Assembly (NCBI RefSeq): GCF_000429965.1 | Contig: NZ_AUCW01000003.1 | Location: 248,001 to 312,000, forward strand | Direction of reading: 5' to 3' | Source: Desulfogranum mediterraneum DSM 13871 | GTDB taxonomy: Bacteria > Desulfobacterota > Desulfobulbia > Desulfobulbales > Desulfobulbaceae | Length of the DNA stretch: 64,000 nucleotides | Translations under genes and position numbers: made by a program | The notes under the pieces: generated by a model | Databases searched by the model: none | What the model saw: only the letters and a program-made list of their open reading frames with translations | What the model was told of the DNA's origin: nothing | Shown here: piece by piece, positions 44,477-54,662 of the stretch | Layout: every line of letters begins with the position of its first letter | How positions within the stretch are numbered: the stretch's first letter is position 1

Positions 44477-45356
44477 GGCGCATCTCGTGGCTAAAGGAGC
44501 GATAGAGCTGTGCTACCAACCGATACTTGGCAAGCTTCAGCCGCCGCAGCTCTTCCCTGCCGGGCAAGGGGGGAAGGCAGCGCAGGGAGAGCAGACGCCA
44601 CCAGGCCTGGAGGCGACGGGCCCTGACGATTCGTTGCCTGAGCTCCGGGGGATAGTGGAGCCTGAAGAAGAGCAGTTCGGCTCGAATCTTTTTCTCCAGC
44701 ACGGCTGCCGGTGTTGTGCTTCGCTCGCTCTGCCCCTCCAGGTGGGTGATCACGGCATCCTCGATCAGCCCGAGCCGATAGCCCGCCTGACGGACCCGCA
44801 GACAGAGGTCGATATCCTCGCCATAGAGGAAGAAACGCTCGTCAAAGCCACCCAGTTGAGTCATCAAACCCTGCCGGGCCACCATCCCTGCACCCAGGAC
44901 CCAGGCAATCTCCCCGGGTAGGTCATCGTGCAGCCCCCGGCTGTAGCTGCTGCCGGGGTAGGAGGGTTCGGTGGAGTGATGGCAACTGCCATCGGGATCA
45001 GTGATCCTGACCCCGGCAAGCCCAAGCTGCTGCTCAGCGGCCATGGATCTGCGGATAGCTGCCAGGCAATCCGGATGGACCCGGGTGTCCGGATTCAGGA
45101 AGAAGACCAGATCAGAACGGCAGCGGGCCAGGGCCTGGTTATTGGCCGCCCCAAAGCCGAGGTTCTCCTGATTGGCGATCAGCTGCACCTCCGGATAGCG
45201 GTTCCGGACGAGCTCCGCACTACCGTCGGCGGAATCATTATCCACCACAAAGAGCTGTTCCAGCTCCCGACCCTGGCTGAGGAGCGCGTCCAGACAGGCA
45301 GGAAGGAGGTCGACGGTGTTATAGCTCACCAGAATCACTGAGATGGTCGGCTGCAT
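44454..45356 (-). CDS. Family 2 glycosyltransferase (rhamnosyltransferase-like)
   Basis: This 300-residue GT2 enzyme begins ISVILVSYNTVDLLPACLDA, with the motif VDNDSADGS near residue 38 and FFLNPDTRV near 88. Also present is GGFDERFFLYGEDIDLCLRV (about 165), the hallmark of rhamnosyltransferase/WbbL-like proteins. It likely adds a sugar to O-antigen or outer core. It lies three bases after the ligase gene. Confidence 0.87.
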   Translation of the reverse strand: MQPTISVILVSYNTVDLLPACLDALLSQGRELEQLFVVDNDSADGSAELVRNRYPEVQLIANQENLGFGAANNQALARCRSDLVFFLNPDTRVHPDCLAAIRRSMAAEQQLGLAGVRITDPDGSCHHSTEPSYPGSSYSRGLHDDLPGEIAWVLGAGMVARQGLMTQLGGFDERFFLYGEDIDLCLRVRQAGYRLGLIEDAVITHLEGQSERSTTPAAVLEKKIRAELLFFRLHYPPELRQRIVRARRLQAWWRLLSLRCLPPLPGREELRRLKLAKYRLVAQLYRSFSHEMRHESSTDP

Positions 45357-45358
45357 GA

Positions 45359-46588
45359 CTAGGCACCACCCTGATCAGTTAGAGGGGAGCTCTGCTTATA
45401 GAGCACCGCTGAAAGGAGGGAAAAGAGGAAGCCGGTCTGGTAGACCACCAGATAGGATTCGGTGAGCATGATCACCAGGAAAAAGAGCGGAAAGGCCTGG
45501 CCAAGGCGCTCCAGCCCATCCCGATCCCGCCCGGCCTGGCGAAACTGAGCAAAAAAGATGGCCAGCAGGGCGCACAGGCCCAGGGCACCGTAGCTGGCGG
45601 CGGCCAGCACGTACTGATTGTGGGGGTTGTCCGTGGGGGGGACCTGGGGAGAGCGTTGCTGGTTGATCCGGGCATAGGCCGCCTTAAAGTCTCCGGTCCC
45701 CACCCCCATGAGGGGTGCTGCCTTGATCATTTCCCAGGAGTTCTGCCAGTAGTGGAGCCGAAAGCCCACCGAGGTCTGGGGGTTGAGCTCAAACTGGCGG
45801 ATCTCCTCACAGGCCAGATCCACCCGGGCCTTGAACATGGGGCTCAGGAGATAGCTGCCGCTGAAACTGAGGGGCAGGAGCACCGCCACCAGGAGCAGGG
45901 CAGCGACCAGCTGTCTGCGCAGAAGCTGGAACAGGTAGAGGGCCAGGAGGGCAAAAAAAACCAGCTGGCCGGCTCTGCCCTCGGTGATAAACATATTGAA
46001 GACCATCACCCCCGCAAGGCACCAGCCGGCCAGGCGCCAGCCTCCCCTGGGCCTGCCCCAGGTCAGCTCATGGCAGAGGGTATAGATGGCAAAGGCCAAC
46101 AGGGGATTATAGACCACGTGGAAGGTCTTCTTGGTCAGGTGCTCCGGGGAGACATCGGCGTAGTGGAGCAGGTCAAACCAGGCCAGATAGGTCATGGCCA
46201 TGGCCACGGAGATCCCGGCGAGAAAGGCGGCCAGGTACCATCTCCGCCGCTCATAGATCACTGCGGTCAGGAACAGGGGCATCAGCATGATCTTCCAATG
46301 CTTACCCAGCCACTGGATACCGGTTCGGAGGTCTTCTGCCCAGAGCAGCCCGACCACCATCAGGAGGAGATAGCCGACCACCGCCAGACAGACCGGATTG
46401 GTGCGGATCTCTGTGAACTTTTCCAGATAGCGCCCCTCCAACAGCCAAGAGAGACTCACCAGGATGGCCAACACTGAGATGGCCGAGGTGGAGAGCGGCA
46501 GGCAGAAGGCGAGCAGGAGCAGCAGCCAGAAGTTAAGCCGGCTGAACCGATCAGGGACAGAAGCGGAGGACATGGCCTGGGACTCCAT
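45359..46588 (-). CDS. O-antigen ligase family membrane protein (WaaL-like)
   Basis: This 409-residue integral membrane protein has about ten or more hydrophobic helices. A periplasmic loop carries the region (NPHNQYVLAAASYGALGL) typical of the Wzy_C/WaaL domain near residue 330. WaaL transfers undecaprenyl-linked O-antigen to lipid A-core. The frame is open 50 codons further, but ATG 46588 lies just past the msbA stop; ATG 46573 is an alternative. It neighbours MsbA and the core glycosyltransferases. A Wzy polymerase is a possible alternative. Confidence 0.83.
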   Translation of the reverse strand: MESQAMSSASVPDRFSRLNFWLLLLLAFCLPLSTSAISVLAILVSLSWLLEGRYLEKFTEIRTNPVCLAVVGYLLLMVVGLLWAEDLRTGIQWLGKHWKIMLMPLFLTAVIYERRRWYLAAFLAGISVAMAMTYLAWFDLLHYADVSPEHLTKKTFHVVYNPLLAFAIYTLCHELTWGRPRGGWRLAGWCLAGVMVFNMFITEGRAGQLVFFALLALYLFQLLRRQLVAALLLVAVLLPLSFSGSYLLSPMFKARVDLACEEIRQFELNPQTSVGFRLHYWQNSWEMIKAAPLMGVGTGDFKAAYARINQQRSPQVPPTDNPHNQYVLAAASYGALGLCALLAIFFAQFRQAGRDRDGLERLGQAFPLFFLVIMLTESYLVVYQTGFLFSLLSAVLYKQSSPLTDQGGA

Positions 46589-46592
46589 CTTT

Positions 46593-48326
46593 TCAGTGCG
46601 CGTACTGAAGCTGGTACAGGGATTGATACTCACCATCTGTGGAGAGCAACTCTTCGTGGCTGCCGCTCTCCACCAGTCGCCCCTCCTTGAGGACCACGAT
46701 TCGATCGGCATTTTTGATGGTGGAGAGGCGATGGGCAATGACGATGGTGGTACGGTTCTGCATCAGGTTATCCAGGGCACGCTGCACCTGTTGCTCTGAC
46801 TCGGTATCCAGAGAGGAGGTGGCCTCATCCAGGATCAGGATAGGGGCATTCTGCAACAGGGCCCTGGCAATGGAGATCCGTTGCTGCTGCCCTCCGGAGA
46901 GCCGGGCACCGGATTCGCCCACCACGGTATCCAGCCCCAGGGGGAGCTCCTGGATAAAGTCCAGGGCATAGGCAGAGCGGGCCGCGGCCAGGATCTCCTC
47001 ATCGCTGCAGGCCTCTACCCCGTAACCGATATTGTAGCGGATGGTATCGTTGAAGAGGATGGTCTGCTGGGTGACCATGGCGATCTGCTGGCGCAGGGAG
47101 TGCACGCTCACCTCCCTGATGTCGATGCCGTCAACCAGGATGGCTCCACTGCTGACATCATAAAAGCGGGGAATGAGGTTGGCCAGGGTACTCTTGCCCG
47201 AGCCGCTGGGGCCGACCACGGCCAGGACTTCACCACGGCGAACCGTCAGCTTGATCTGGCGCAGCACCGGTTCATCCTGACCATAGGCAAAGACCATATC
47301 CCGGAACTCGATACTGTTGCGAAAGGGCTTGAGCGCTACCGGGGCAGCGCTCTCTCTGACTTCCGGCTGGATATCCAAGAGGGTAAAGATCCGTACTGCC
47401 GAGGCCATCCCCGACTGGATGGTGGAGTTCAGCTTACTCACGCCCTTGACCGGCTCGTAGAGCATGACCAGAGCGGTGAGAAAGGACATGAAGGTACCTG
47501 GGGTGGAGTTGCCGTTCAAGACCTGCATGCCGCCAAACCAGATAATCAGGGCCATGCCGATGCCGCCGAGGAACTCCACCAGGGGATGGGCCAGACAGCG
47601 AAACCTGGTCTCACTCATCAGAATCTCAAACAGCTTCTCCATATGGCCGCTGAAGCGTTGCTTCTCAAAATCCTCCATGCAGAAGGCCTTGACGATCCGG
47701 GTGCCGCTGATGGTCTCATGGAGTTGGTTGGTCGAGGCCCCCAGATGCTGCTGGTAGCGGGTACTGATCCGACGGAATTTTTTCCCAAACACCGTAATCG
47801 GTACCGCTGCCATGGGAATGAAGATCAGGGAGATCAGGGCCAGCCGCCAGTCCATGTAGAAGATCACCCCCAACAGCCCGATCACCGTAAAGAGGTTGCG
47901 CAGGAGGTGGATCAGGGCATGGGAGACCGAACCCTGAAGCATGCTGACATCGTTGATGATCCTGGAGATGAGTTCCCCGGTGGCGTTCTTGTTGTAGAAG
48001 GCCATGCTCAGGTCGTTGAGGTGGGCGTAGATCGTGGTCCGCAGATCCCGGATCACGGACTGGCCCACCCACTCCAGGAGGTAGGAGTAGATAAAATAAA
48101 AGATCCCCTTGATGAGAAACACGGCCAGCAGCATGATCGGCAGCAGGTTCAGGAGGGTGGGATCTTTCTTGAAAAAGATCTCATCCAGGAGCGGCTTCAC
48201 CATGTAGGCCTGGGCCGCATTAAAGGCGGCCACCACCACCATGGCTCCCATGGCCACAAGCAGCTTCATCTTATAGGGCTGCAATACCACCAGCAGCCGG
48301 CTGGTTACTTCTTTTGTTGTCATCAT
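46593..48326 (-). CDS. msbA: Lipid A/LPS flippase, MsbA-type ABC transporter
   Basis: This 577-residue half-transporter has six membrane helices in its first 320 residues and a C-terminal ATPase. The ATPase shows Walker A (GPSGSGKST), the Q-loop (VTQQTILF), the signature LSGGQQQRISIARAL and Walker B (ILILDEATSSLD). Length and layout match MsbA, which flips lipid A-core to the periplasmic leaflet. The frame is open upstream, but the MMTTKEVTS start at 48326 behind TAGAGAG fits the family length. It sits within the LPS operon between a family 9 enzyme and the ligase. Confidence 0.92.
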   Translation of the reverse strand: MMTTKEVTSRLLVVLQPYKMKLLVAMGAMVVVAAFNAAQAYMVKPLLDEIFFKKDPTLLNLLPIMLLAVFLIKGIFYFIYSYLLEWVGQSVIRDLRTTIYAHLNDLSMAFYNKNATGELISRIINDVSMLQGSVSHALIHLLRNLFTVIGLLGVIFYMDWRLALISLIFIPMAAVPITVFGKKFRRISTRYQQHLGASTNQLHETISGTRIVKAFCMEDFEKQRFSGHMEKLFEILMSETRFRCLAHPLVEFLGGIGMALIIWFGGMQVLNGNSTPGTFMSFLTALVMLYEPVKGVSKLNSTIQSGMASAVRIFTLLDIQPEVRESAAPVALKPFRNSIEFRDMVFAYGQDEPVLRQIKLTVRRGEVLAVVGPSGSGKSTLANLIPRFYDVSSGAILVDGIDIREVSVHSLRQQIAMVTQQTILFNDTIRYNIGYGVEACSDEEILAAARSAYALDFIQELPLGLDTVVGESGARLSGGQQQRISIARALLQNAPILILDEATSSLDTESEQQVQRALDNLMQNRTTIVIAHRLSTIKNADRIVVLKEGRLVESGSHEELLSTDGEYQSLYQLQYAH

Positions 48327-48376
48327 CTCTCTAGGTAAAATTATCGTAATCGCCAGGTTGCCGGGGGCGACCGGCT

Positions 48377-49252
48377 TTAGCCCAGCTGGACCAGGGTGTG
48401 AAAGGCCCGCTCCACCCTGCCGGTGGAGAGCAAATATTTCCAGTAGTGCTGACGCAGATAGCTGCCGATAAAATTCACCACCGGCGTCACCACCCGGACC
48501 TGGCCCCAACCCGGCTGCCAGACCCGCGCCTTCTTCTTTCTGCCGTGAATGCTGAGAGTGGGAACCCCCAGGCAGGAGGCCAGGTGCCCGCCGCCGGAGT
48601 CGTTGCCGATAAAATAGCCCGACTCGTAGAGGTAGGCGGCGCATTCCGTCAGGGAGGCAAAGCCCAGCAGGGGAAATTCGGTGCTGAACAGGGGCTGCCA
48701 ACAACACAGCTCCTGCTCACTCATGACGATCACCGGTTCATAGCCCTGGGCGGCAAGTCTTCGGGCCAGGCGGGAAAAACGCCTGGGCAGCCAGTTTTTG
48801 CTCTCCTCCGCGCTGGTGGGGTGGAGACAGACCCGACGGGGATATTTCCCTCCCACCAGGCCGCCTGGAGGGGTGATACCGTTGGCCAGGACCGGTTGAT
48901 GGCCGGGAAAACAGTGACCGCAGACCACGGACATATTCTCCACCTGGGTAAGCTCTTCCTGATGCCGGGCCATATAATCCACCGTCTTTGCAGCGAGTAG
49001 TGCTGCCAGCGGCTCTGGCAGGGATCCTGACCAGAAAAAAAGCTCAAAGGGGGGCAGGACCGAGGCAAAATCGTCCACCGCCAGGGAAGGTTGAACCCGA
49101 TGGCCGGGAAACCACTCCCTGAGTTGGCAGATCACGTTACTGTAGACCGTGGTCTCATAGCCCAGAAGACGGGCATTCTCCAGGAGCACCATTTCAATCA
49201 GGTTATCCCCCAGACCATATCCTCCCACCAGGGCCACTGGTTGCGATGCCAT
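48377..49252 (-). CDS. Family 9 glycosyltransferase-like protein
   Basis: This 291-residue protein has the GT-B heptosyltransferase look: an N-terminal GGYGLGDNLIEMVLLENAR, and C-terminal SGYFIGNDSGGGHLASCLGVPTLSIHGRKKK, which matches the donor site of family 9. It is shorter than the other family 9 enzyme here. The ATG at 49252 overlaps the U32 gene stop (TGATG). The substrate is unknown; its place before msbA suggests a core sugar. Confidence 0.8.
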   Translation of the reverse strand: MASQPVALVGGYGLGDNLIEMVLLENARLLGYETTVYSNVICQLREWFPGHRVQPSLAVDDFASVLPPFELFFWSGSLPEPLAALLAAKTVDYMARHQEELTQVENMSVVCGHCFPGHQPVLANGITPPGGLVGGKYPRRVCLHPTSAEESKNWLPRRFSRLARRLAAQGYEPVIVMSEQELCCWQPLFSTEFPLLGFASLTECAAYLYESGYFIGNDSGGGHLASCLGVPTLSIHGRKKKARVWQPGWGQVRVVTPVVNFIGSYLRQHYWKYLLSTGRVERAFHTLVQLG

Positions 49253-51549
49253 CAGGACAACCCCTTTTCGTAGTTCCCGGTGAACAGCTCCTGCGGGGGA
49301 GCATTGCCGTGCAGCAGCCCGGCGACCTCCAGGGTAGCGCGCCGCAGATTGGGGTAGCTGAGATCCAACACAAAGTAGCCTACCCCCATGGTCATCATCT
49401 CCTGGACCTGGCCCAGGAGCACCAGGGACTGCTCTCCATAGACCCGGGTCAGCCCGCCTGTCCGTTCCAGGGTATAGGGCTCCCCCTTGGGACTGACAAT
49501 GTTCTTTTTCGCTTGGAGATGGGGGGCTTCCAGTCGGGCGGTAAAGAGCGGCGGCCGGCCATAGACATACATCCCAACCTCCATATTCCGGAGGGCAGCC
49601 GGCTGTTCCCTTTGCCACCGTTTCCAGCTGCCCAGCGCGGCCTGGAGGGTTGTCCGGTCTGTTTCAAGGGAGAAGAGCATCCCGGCCAGTCCCTGCCGGG
49701 CCCCCTCCACCAGGGCGGAACTGTTCAGAACGTTCACCGTATAATCGGCAAACAACTGCAGTTCATCCTCTTTCTGAAGATGATCCTCAAAAAAGAGCAC
49801 CTGGGAAAGGTGCCCCAGTTGAAAACTGCTCAAACCTGCTCCCAGCAACTCGGCCACGGCCTCCTGATACCAGGCCTGATCCTGCTCATGGATGACCGGG
49901 GGCAGCATCCAGATCAGCTGGGAAAAGATCCGCGCCGCCCTGGGTCCGACCCGGCGAAGTTGTTCCAGGGTAAGGTGGTTGAGGGGCACCAGGACCCTTG
50001 CTGGCCGGACCGGATACCCCTGCCTGGCTGCGGGCAGGCCACTGAGCCGGACCCACCACTGGGGCCGATTCCGGCTGATCTGTCTGGATTTTTTCCGTCC
50101 CCTGGCTGAGGCTGCGCTCCTGCCGGGGGAAGCGGACGGGCGGCTGCCTGTGGTCCAGTGCATGGCGGCTGCCACCCGGCTGAGCTGGTCACGATCTGGT
50201 TTCGGCTGCATCCCTGGCAGGACTCTAACCAGGCTCCGACCGCTCTCCCGTCTGCGCCGCCCGCTGACATCCACCAGAAAGAGGAGGCCGGGACCTGCCT
50301 TTTTCCGCCCCTGGGAGACGGATCCGGAGACCTCCAGCTCCACCGTTTGACCGGCAGCCGCATGGCTGGTCGGGCGATTCTTATGGTGCAGGCCCTGCAG
50401 GGTAAAGCTCTCGCGCACATCACCATGCTCACTCTGAAAACGGAGACGATCCCCGCTCTTGAGCCCATGCTGGAGGGTCAGCTGGTAGCTGCTGACCCGG
50501 CCGGAACCGCTCTTCTTCACGGGTCTGGCCTTGCCCAGGAAGATACCGGCCACCCCGCTCTGCCGGGGTTTGATGATCCCTCCATGGTTGTCGCTGAAAA
50601 AGCCTGGGGTGCGCCGGCGGCCCATGGCCTGATCCAGGAGGAGACTGGCCTCCTGCTCAACCTCCTTTCTCAGCTGGGCAGGGGCCCCAAGGTGATCCAG
50701 GCAGAGGCGGTAGGCCCGCACCGTCTTGCGCACATACTCCACCGACTTCAACCGTCCCTCTATCTTCAGGCTGACCACCCCCATGGCTGCAAGCTGCTCT
50801 AAGAAACTGATACCGCAGAGGTCGCTCATGGAAAAGAGGAATCCTCCCTTCTGCCCCCCCTTCTGCGCTCTGTTGGCCGTGGTCCGACCGCTCCCCTTGC
50901 CCCGGCGGGCGGACTGCTCGTTATAACGACGTCGACAGGGTTGAACACACTGCCCCCTGAGGCTTGATTTTCCGCCATGCATGCTGGAGAACAGACAGAG
51001 TCCCGAGTAGCTGAAGCACATGGCCCCGTGGATAAAGACCTCCAGACGAGCACCGCTCTCCCGGCCGATGGCATGGATCTCTGCCATGCTCAACTCCCTG
51101 GCCAGGACCACCCGTTCAAAGCCGGCCCGGCTCAAGAAACGGGCAGCCGTGGTATTGTGCACCGACATCAGGGTCGAGGCATGGAGAGGCAGGGTCGGAA
51201 AAAAGGTCCTGGCCAGGTGGAAGAGGCCCAGGTCTTGGATAATCAGGGCATCCGGCTTGATGGCGGCCAGGATGCTTAAAATCTCCAGCGCCTGCTCCTG
51301 CTCCTGCTCCTTGACCAGGGAATTCATGGCGATATAGATCCGCTTGCCCCGCTCATGGGCGGACCTGGTCATGGCAGCAAGCTCAGCCATGGAAAATTCC
51401 TTGCGAAGGTCCCGGGCATTGAAGCCGGGAGCACCGACATAGACGGCGTCGGCCCCCTCCTCCAGGGCCCCCTCAAAGGCAGGCAGGGTTCCGACAGGGG
51501 CAAGCAATTCCAGGGAAGAGGTAGACGCAGACAGGGGGGAAACATGCAT
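49252..51549 (-). CDS. U32 family protein (RlhA-like, peptidase U32)
   Basis: This 765-residue protein has the U32 catalytic-like domain (about 15-330: LLAPVGTLPAFEGALEEGADAV). The four conserved cysteines lie in the segment from GAMCFSYSGLC to SLRGQCVQPCRRRY (about 175-215). A long DUF3656-like C-terminal part follows. U32 proteins once called collagenases act in tRNA or 23S rRNA hydroxylation (TrhP, RlhA); the long form with DUF3656 resembles RlhA. It may bind an FeS cluster. It heads the minus-strand LPS operon, a puzzling partnership that could be positional only. Confidence 0.82.
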   Translation of the reverse strand: MHVSPLSASTSSLELLAPVGTLPAFEGALEEGADAVYVGAPGFNARDLRKEFSMAELAAMTRSAHERGKRIYIAMNSLVKEQEQEQALEILSILAAIKPDALIIQDLGLFHLARTFFPTLPLHASTLMSVHNTTAARFLSRAGFERVVLARELSMAEIHAIGRESGARLEVFIHGAMCFSYSGLCLFSSMHGGKSSLRGQCVQPCRRRYNEQSARRGKGSGRTTANRAQKGGQKGGFLFSMSDLCGISFLEQLAAMGVVSLKIEGRLKSVEYVRKTVRAYRLCLDHLGAPAQLRKEVEQEASLLLDQAMGRRRTPGFFSDNHGGIIKPRQSGVAGIFLGKARPVKKSGSGRVSSYQLTLQHGLKSGDRLRFQSEHGDVRESFTLQGLHHKNRPTSHAAAGQTVELEVSGSVSQGRKKAGPGLLFLVDVSGRRRRESGRSLVRVLPGMQPKPDRDQLSRVAAAMHWTTGSRPSASPGRSAASARGRKKSRQISRNRPQWWVRLSGLPAARQGYPVRPARVLVPLNHLTLEQLRRVGPRAARIFSQLIWMLPPVIHEQDQAWYQEAVAELLGAGLSSFQLGHLSQVLFFEDHLQKEDELQLFADYTVNVLNSSALVEGARQGLAGMLFSLETDRTTLQAALGSWKRWQREQPAALRNMEVGMYVYGRPPLFTARLEAPHLQAKKNIVSPKGEPYTLERTGGLTRVYGEQSLVLLGQVQEMMTMGVGYFVLDLSYPNLRRATLEVAGLLHGNAPPQELFTGNYEKGLS

Positions 51550-51606
51550 GATAAGCTATGATACCGATAAAAGAGACCACCAGAGGCGGCAAAGGAGGCT
51601 GGAGGG

Positions 51607-53073
51607 CTAGAGCCCTTCGTTCAACAACATGGGTGGGTAGTCCAACGGCGGCATGGGCAGGATAAAATAAAAATTATTTCCCTGCGGGGTGGGCTCGTAG
51701 CCGGCAACGCCGCCATGCATCTCCACAACCTGGCGGATAAAGGAAAGGCCATGACCGGTGCCGGGAATATCTTCACATCCCTCTCCCCGCACCCCCTCAT
51801 GGAAGAGATGACTTCCCTCTGTCTCCGTCATCACCGGACCGGTGGTAAAGACATTAAATTTAATGCCCTTGTGGCCCTTGGTCGGAAAGTCCTGGATAAT
51901 CTCCCGGCCATAGGCCATGGTCTTGCGAGGCTTACCATTCTGGTCGATGATCTCCCGGGTATACTTGGCAGCATTGGAAAAGAGATTGGCATAGACCTGG
52001 GCCAGCAGACCGATATCGACCAGGACCGAGAACTCTTCATCCACCATGTTACGTGGCTTTTCCACGGTCACCCTTGCTGCCTTGAGCCTGCTGGCATAGT
52101 GCTCCAGTTGCTGGGCGATCACCTCTTTTTCAATAAAACAACGCTTGGGCCGAAGCACCAGGTGGCCCCGCTCAAAATGTTCCCGCCGGAAGAGACTTTC
52201 CAGAAACAGACTGGTACTGGTGTGATGTTTGACAATCTCCTGGTGATAGCTCAAGAGGTTATCCTGCAGTTCCTGAAGCTGTTGGCAGCACTGCCGGCAT
52301 TCGCTGCGATCACCGGGGTGTTCCAGAAAGGCTTCAATCCTCCCCTTCAAGCCGGAGAGCTCCAGGATCTTTTTTTTCAGTTGATTATAGAGGTGGCGGA
52401 AATACATGTTGGGCACAATGATGTTATGCTCAATATCCACCACCAGGGTATTGATAAATTTCAAATGTTCAATATTCTGCAGGGCAATCAGACGATTATC
52501 CAGGTTATAGCCGATACGGTTGGCATACTTGATAAAGAAAAACTTGTCTGCCTCGGAAAAGCCCTCAAACATCCGCACCTCATATATCCCCAGGGTACGC
52601 CCCTCTTCACAGAGGCCCTTGACGTCGTTCCAGAGGGTGGTCTGACGCTGCTGTCCTGCCCCAGGGCCGCTGTCAGGGCTATGGTGCTCAAAGGGCTGCT
52701 TACTGAAAATCGGGATCATGAATGAATCGCCGACCTCATAGGGACTCTCGTGCATCTGAACCAGGAAGGAGGCGGGTTCCGGCTCGGCCAACACACCGCG
52801 TTCACTGGAGCAGACCAGGGCAAGGCCCTCTTCCGTGCCCCGGCAGATATGGAGTGCACTGCTGACCCCGATCATCTCCAGGGGCACCGCGACACAGACA
52901 CGGTAAAAATCCTCCAGGGTGTCATACTCCTGGGCAAGGTCAAAGAAGGCCTTGAGAAAATCGTTGTGATGCTGAGAAAAATTATACTGCTGGTAATTTT
53001 GGGACTTCTCTTGAACCCGCCGGCAAATCCTGCGCAGATCTGAGGGTATCTGATGTTGCTGTAGCTCGGTCAT
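51607..53073 (-). CDS. GAF-like sensor histidine kinase
   Basis: This cytoplasmic kinase has 488 residues from the ATG at 53073 (five more from 53088). Residues 40-210 resemble a GAF sensor domain. A likely phospho-acceptor helix holds IEHNIIVP (about 235). A Cys-rich insertion (CRQCC) follows near 270. The ATPase domain shows the N box YANLFSNAAKYT (about 378) and the G2 region GTGHGLSFIRQVVEMHGG near 448. No membrane helix or receiver domain is seen, and no response regulator lies nearby. Confidence 0.75.
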   Translation of the reverse strand: MTELQQHQIPSDLRRICRRVQEKSQNYQQYNFSQHHNDFLKAFFDLAQEYDTLEDFYRVCVAVPLEMIGVSSALHICRGTEEGLALVCSSERGVLAEPEPASFLVQMHESPYEVGDSFMIPIFSKQPFEHHSPDSGPGAGQQRQTTLWNDVKGLCEEGRTLGIYEVRMFEGFSEADKFFFIKYANRIGYNLDNRLIALQNIEHLKFINTLVVDIEHNIIVPNMYFRHLYNQLKKKILELSGLKGRIEAFLEHPGDRSECRQCCQQLQELQDNLLSYHQEIVKHHTSTSLFLESLFRREHFERGHLVLRPKRCFIEKEVIAQQLEHYASRLKAARVTVEKPRNMVDEEFSVLVDIGLLAQVYANLFSNAAKYTREIIDQNGKPRKTMAYGREIIQDFPTKGHKGIKFNVFTTGPVMTETEGSHLFHEGVRGEGCEDIPGTGHGLSFIRQVVEMHGGVAGYEPTPQGNNFYFILPMPPLDYPPMLLNEGL

Positions 53074-53541
53074 AATGCGTCGTGGCACTGATCAATAAAT
53101 TGCTGGAACCCAGGGGGTCATCCTTCGACCTCCCAGCCCGATCTCATCCCTTGGGGACAGTGTACCATGAACCGGCTGTAAAAATCCAAAAAAACAAGCA
53201 CTAAGATCGCGAGACCAGGACCAGGACCAGGGCAGGATTCTCCAGCAGCCGCTGCAGGCGCCCTTGAATCATCGCTTTTTCCGCCCATCCCTACCCCATA
53301 TTCCGTCCTGTGCCAGCATAGGACGGGTTGCATTCCCGGAGCTGAACAGAGAATCTGACTCCATCAAAAGATGCTGTACGCTCCCCCAGCCACAACCCTA
53401 AGGCCTGACCAAGCCCAACGGACTCGGCAGATCCGACTCGCGCCAAGCCCAGGGAACCTTACTGCTCCGATGGTGGTCAAGGAGCACAGGGCTGCTGCCA
53501 GGCTGCGGCCTACCTGCCAAGGCAGACCAGACCCAGACGCT
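53074..53541. other. Intergenic region with no recognisable gene
   Basis: These roughly 470 bases lie between the end of the pyrR operon and the histidine kinase start. A seven-base-pair hairpin (CCGTCCT...AGGACGG) near 53300 is the only structure noted, and it has no T-run. The histidine kinase promoter and the end of the purH-purN-pyrR transcript should lie here. Confidence 0.45.
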
Positions 53542-54072
53542 TCACTGCCGGGAAACCACCACCTCATCCCGGCCCCCATGTTCCTCCAGGAGCACATCAA
53601 TCCGCTCCCCCTCGGCGCCTTTGACGCTCATGCCGATATAATCGGGCTGAATCGGCAGCTCCCGACCACCCCGATCCACCAGGACCGCCAGCTGAATGGA
53701 GCGGGGACGGCCGTAGTCCATGATGGCATCCATGGCAGCCCGGATGGTCCTGCCGGTGAAGACCACATCATCCACCAGGATGACCCTGCGGTCCTCCAGA
53801 GCAAAGCCGATGTCTGATTTTTTGACAATGGGATTCTGAGAGATCAGACTCCAGTCATCACGATAGAGGGTGATATCCAGGTTGCCGATGGGCAGGGCCA
53901 GTTGCTCGTAGGCCTCGATCTTGCGGTGGATCCGTTCCGCCAGAAACACGCCGCCGGTATGGATTCCCACCAGGGCAAGTTCAGCCACCCCGTGATTGCG
54001 TTCCACAATCTCCAGGCTGATCCGGTCAAGACTCCGCTCGATATCCTGTTGGCCCATGATGGTCTGTGTCAT
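53542..54072 (-). CDS. pyrR: PyrR bifunctional pyrimidine regulator/uracil phosphoribosyltransferase
   Basis: This 176-residue type I phosphoribosyltransferase carries the PRPP motif VILVDDVVFTGRTIRAA (about residue 95) and the PyrR hallmarks VGIHTGGVFLAERIH and YRDDWS. PyrR binds UMP/UTP and pyr mRNA to attenuate pyrimidine genes and can make UMP from uracil. Its start overlaps the purN stop. It is the last gene of a purine/pyrimidine salvage and synthesis trio; no pyrB or pyrC is adjacent. Confidence 0.9.
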   Translation of the reverse strand: MTQTIMGQQDIERSLDRISLEIVERNHGVAELALVGIHTGGVFLAERIHRKIEAYEQLALPIGNLDITLYRDDWSLISQNPIVKKSDIGFALEDRRVILVDDVVFTGRTIRAAMDAIMDYGRPRSIQLAVLVDRGGRELPIQPDYIGMSVKGAEGERIDVLLEEHGGRDEVVVSRQ

Positions 54073-54662
54073 CAGCTCTTCTCCACTCTGTTCCAGAAAA
54101 AATTCACACCCTTGGCATCAACCAGGTTGATGGCCGCAGGATAGACCTCACACTCCTTGGCAAAGACCTTGGCCGCTATCTCGTCGGGCCCATCGTCAAA
54201 GTCCAACTCCACACAGCGTTGGAGGACAATGGGACCCTGGTCATACTCCTCATTGGCAAAATGAACGGTGCAGCCGCTGACGGTACAGCCCTTGGCCCTG
54301 ACCGCCTCATGAACATGGTGGCCATAGTAGCCCTTGCCGCAGAACGAGGGAATCAGGGAGGGATGGATGTTGAGCACCGCCCGTTCCAGCCCCTTGGGCG
54401 GGGCATAGAGCTGGAGGTAGCCGGCAAGAACGACCAGGTCGATCTCATAGTCTGCCAGGATGGTATTGATGGCCTTGTTATCCCCGGCGTGGAAGGCAGG
54501 GTAGCCATATCTTCCGGCCTTTTCCAGCCCCAGGACTCCAGCCACGTTGGAGATCACCACCTGGATCTCTGCCTGGAGCTCCCCGGCCTGGATCCGCTCA
54601 TGGAAGTTATCCAGGGTCCGGCCGCTACCGGAGAGCAACACTGCCAGTTTCTGCATCCTCAC
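54072..54662 (-). CDS. purN: Phosphoribosylglycinamide formyltransferase PurN
   Basis: This 196-residue enzyme formylates GAR with 10-formyl-THF in purine synthesis. It shows [15 protein letters not shown] at the start, the catalytic [10 protein letters not shown] (Asn-His pair near residue 110) and [13 protein letters not shown] with the catalytic Asp. It overlaps the stand-alone IMP cyclohydrolase gene by four bases (54659-54662) and precedes pyrR. Confidence 0.9.
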   Translation of the reverse strand: MRMQKLAVLLSGSGRTLDNFHERIQAGELQAEIQVVISNVAGVLGLEKAGRYGYPAFHAGDNKAINTILADYEIDLVVLAGYLQLYAPPKGLERAVLNIHPSLIPSFCGKGYYGHHVHEAVRAKGCTVSGCTVHFANEEYDQGPIVLQRCVELDFDDGPDEIAAKVFAKECEVYPAAINLVDAKGVNFFWNRVEKS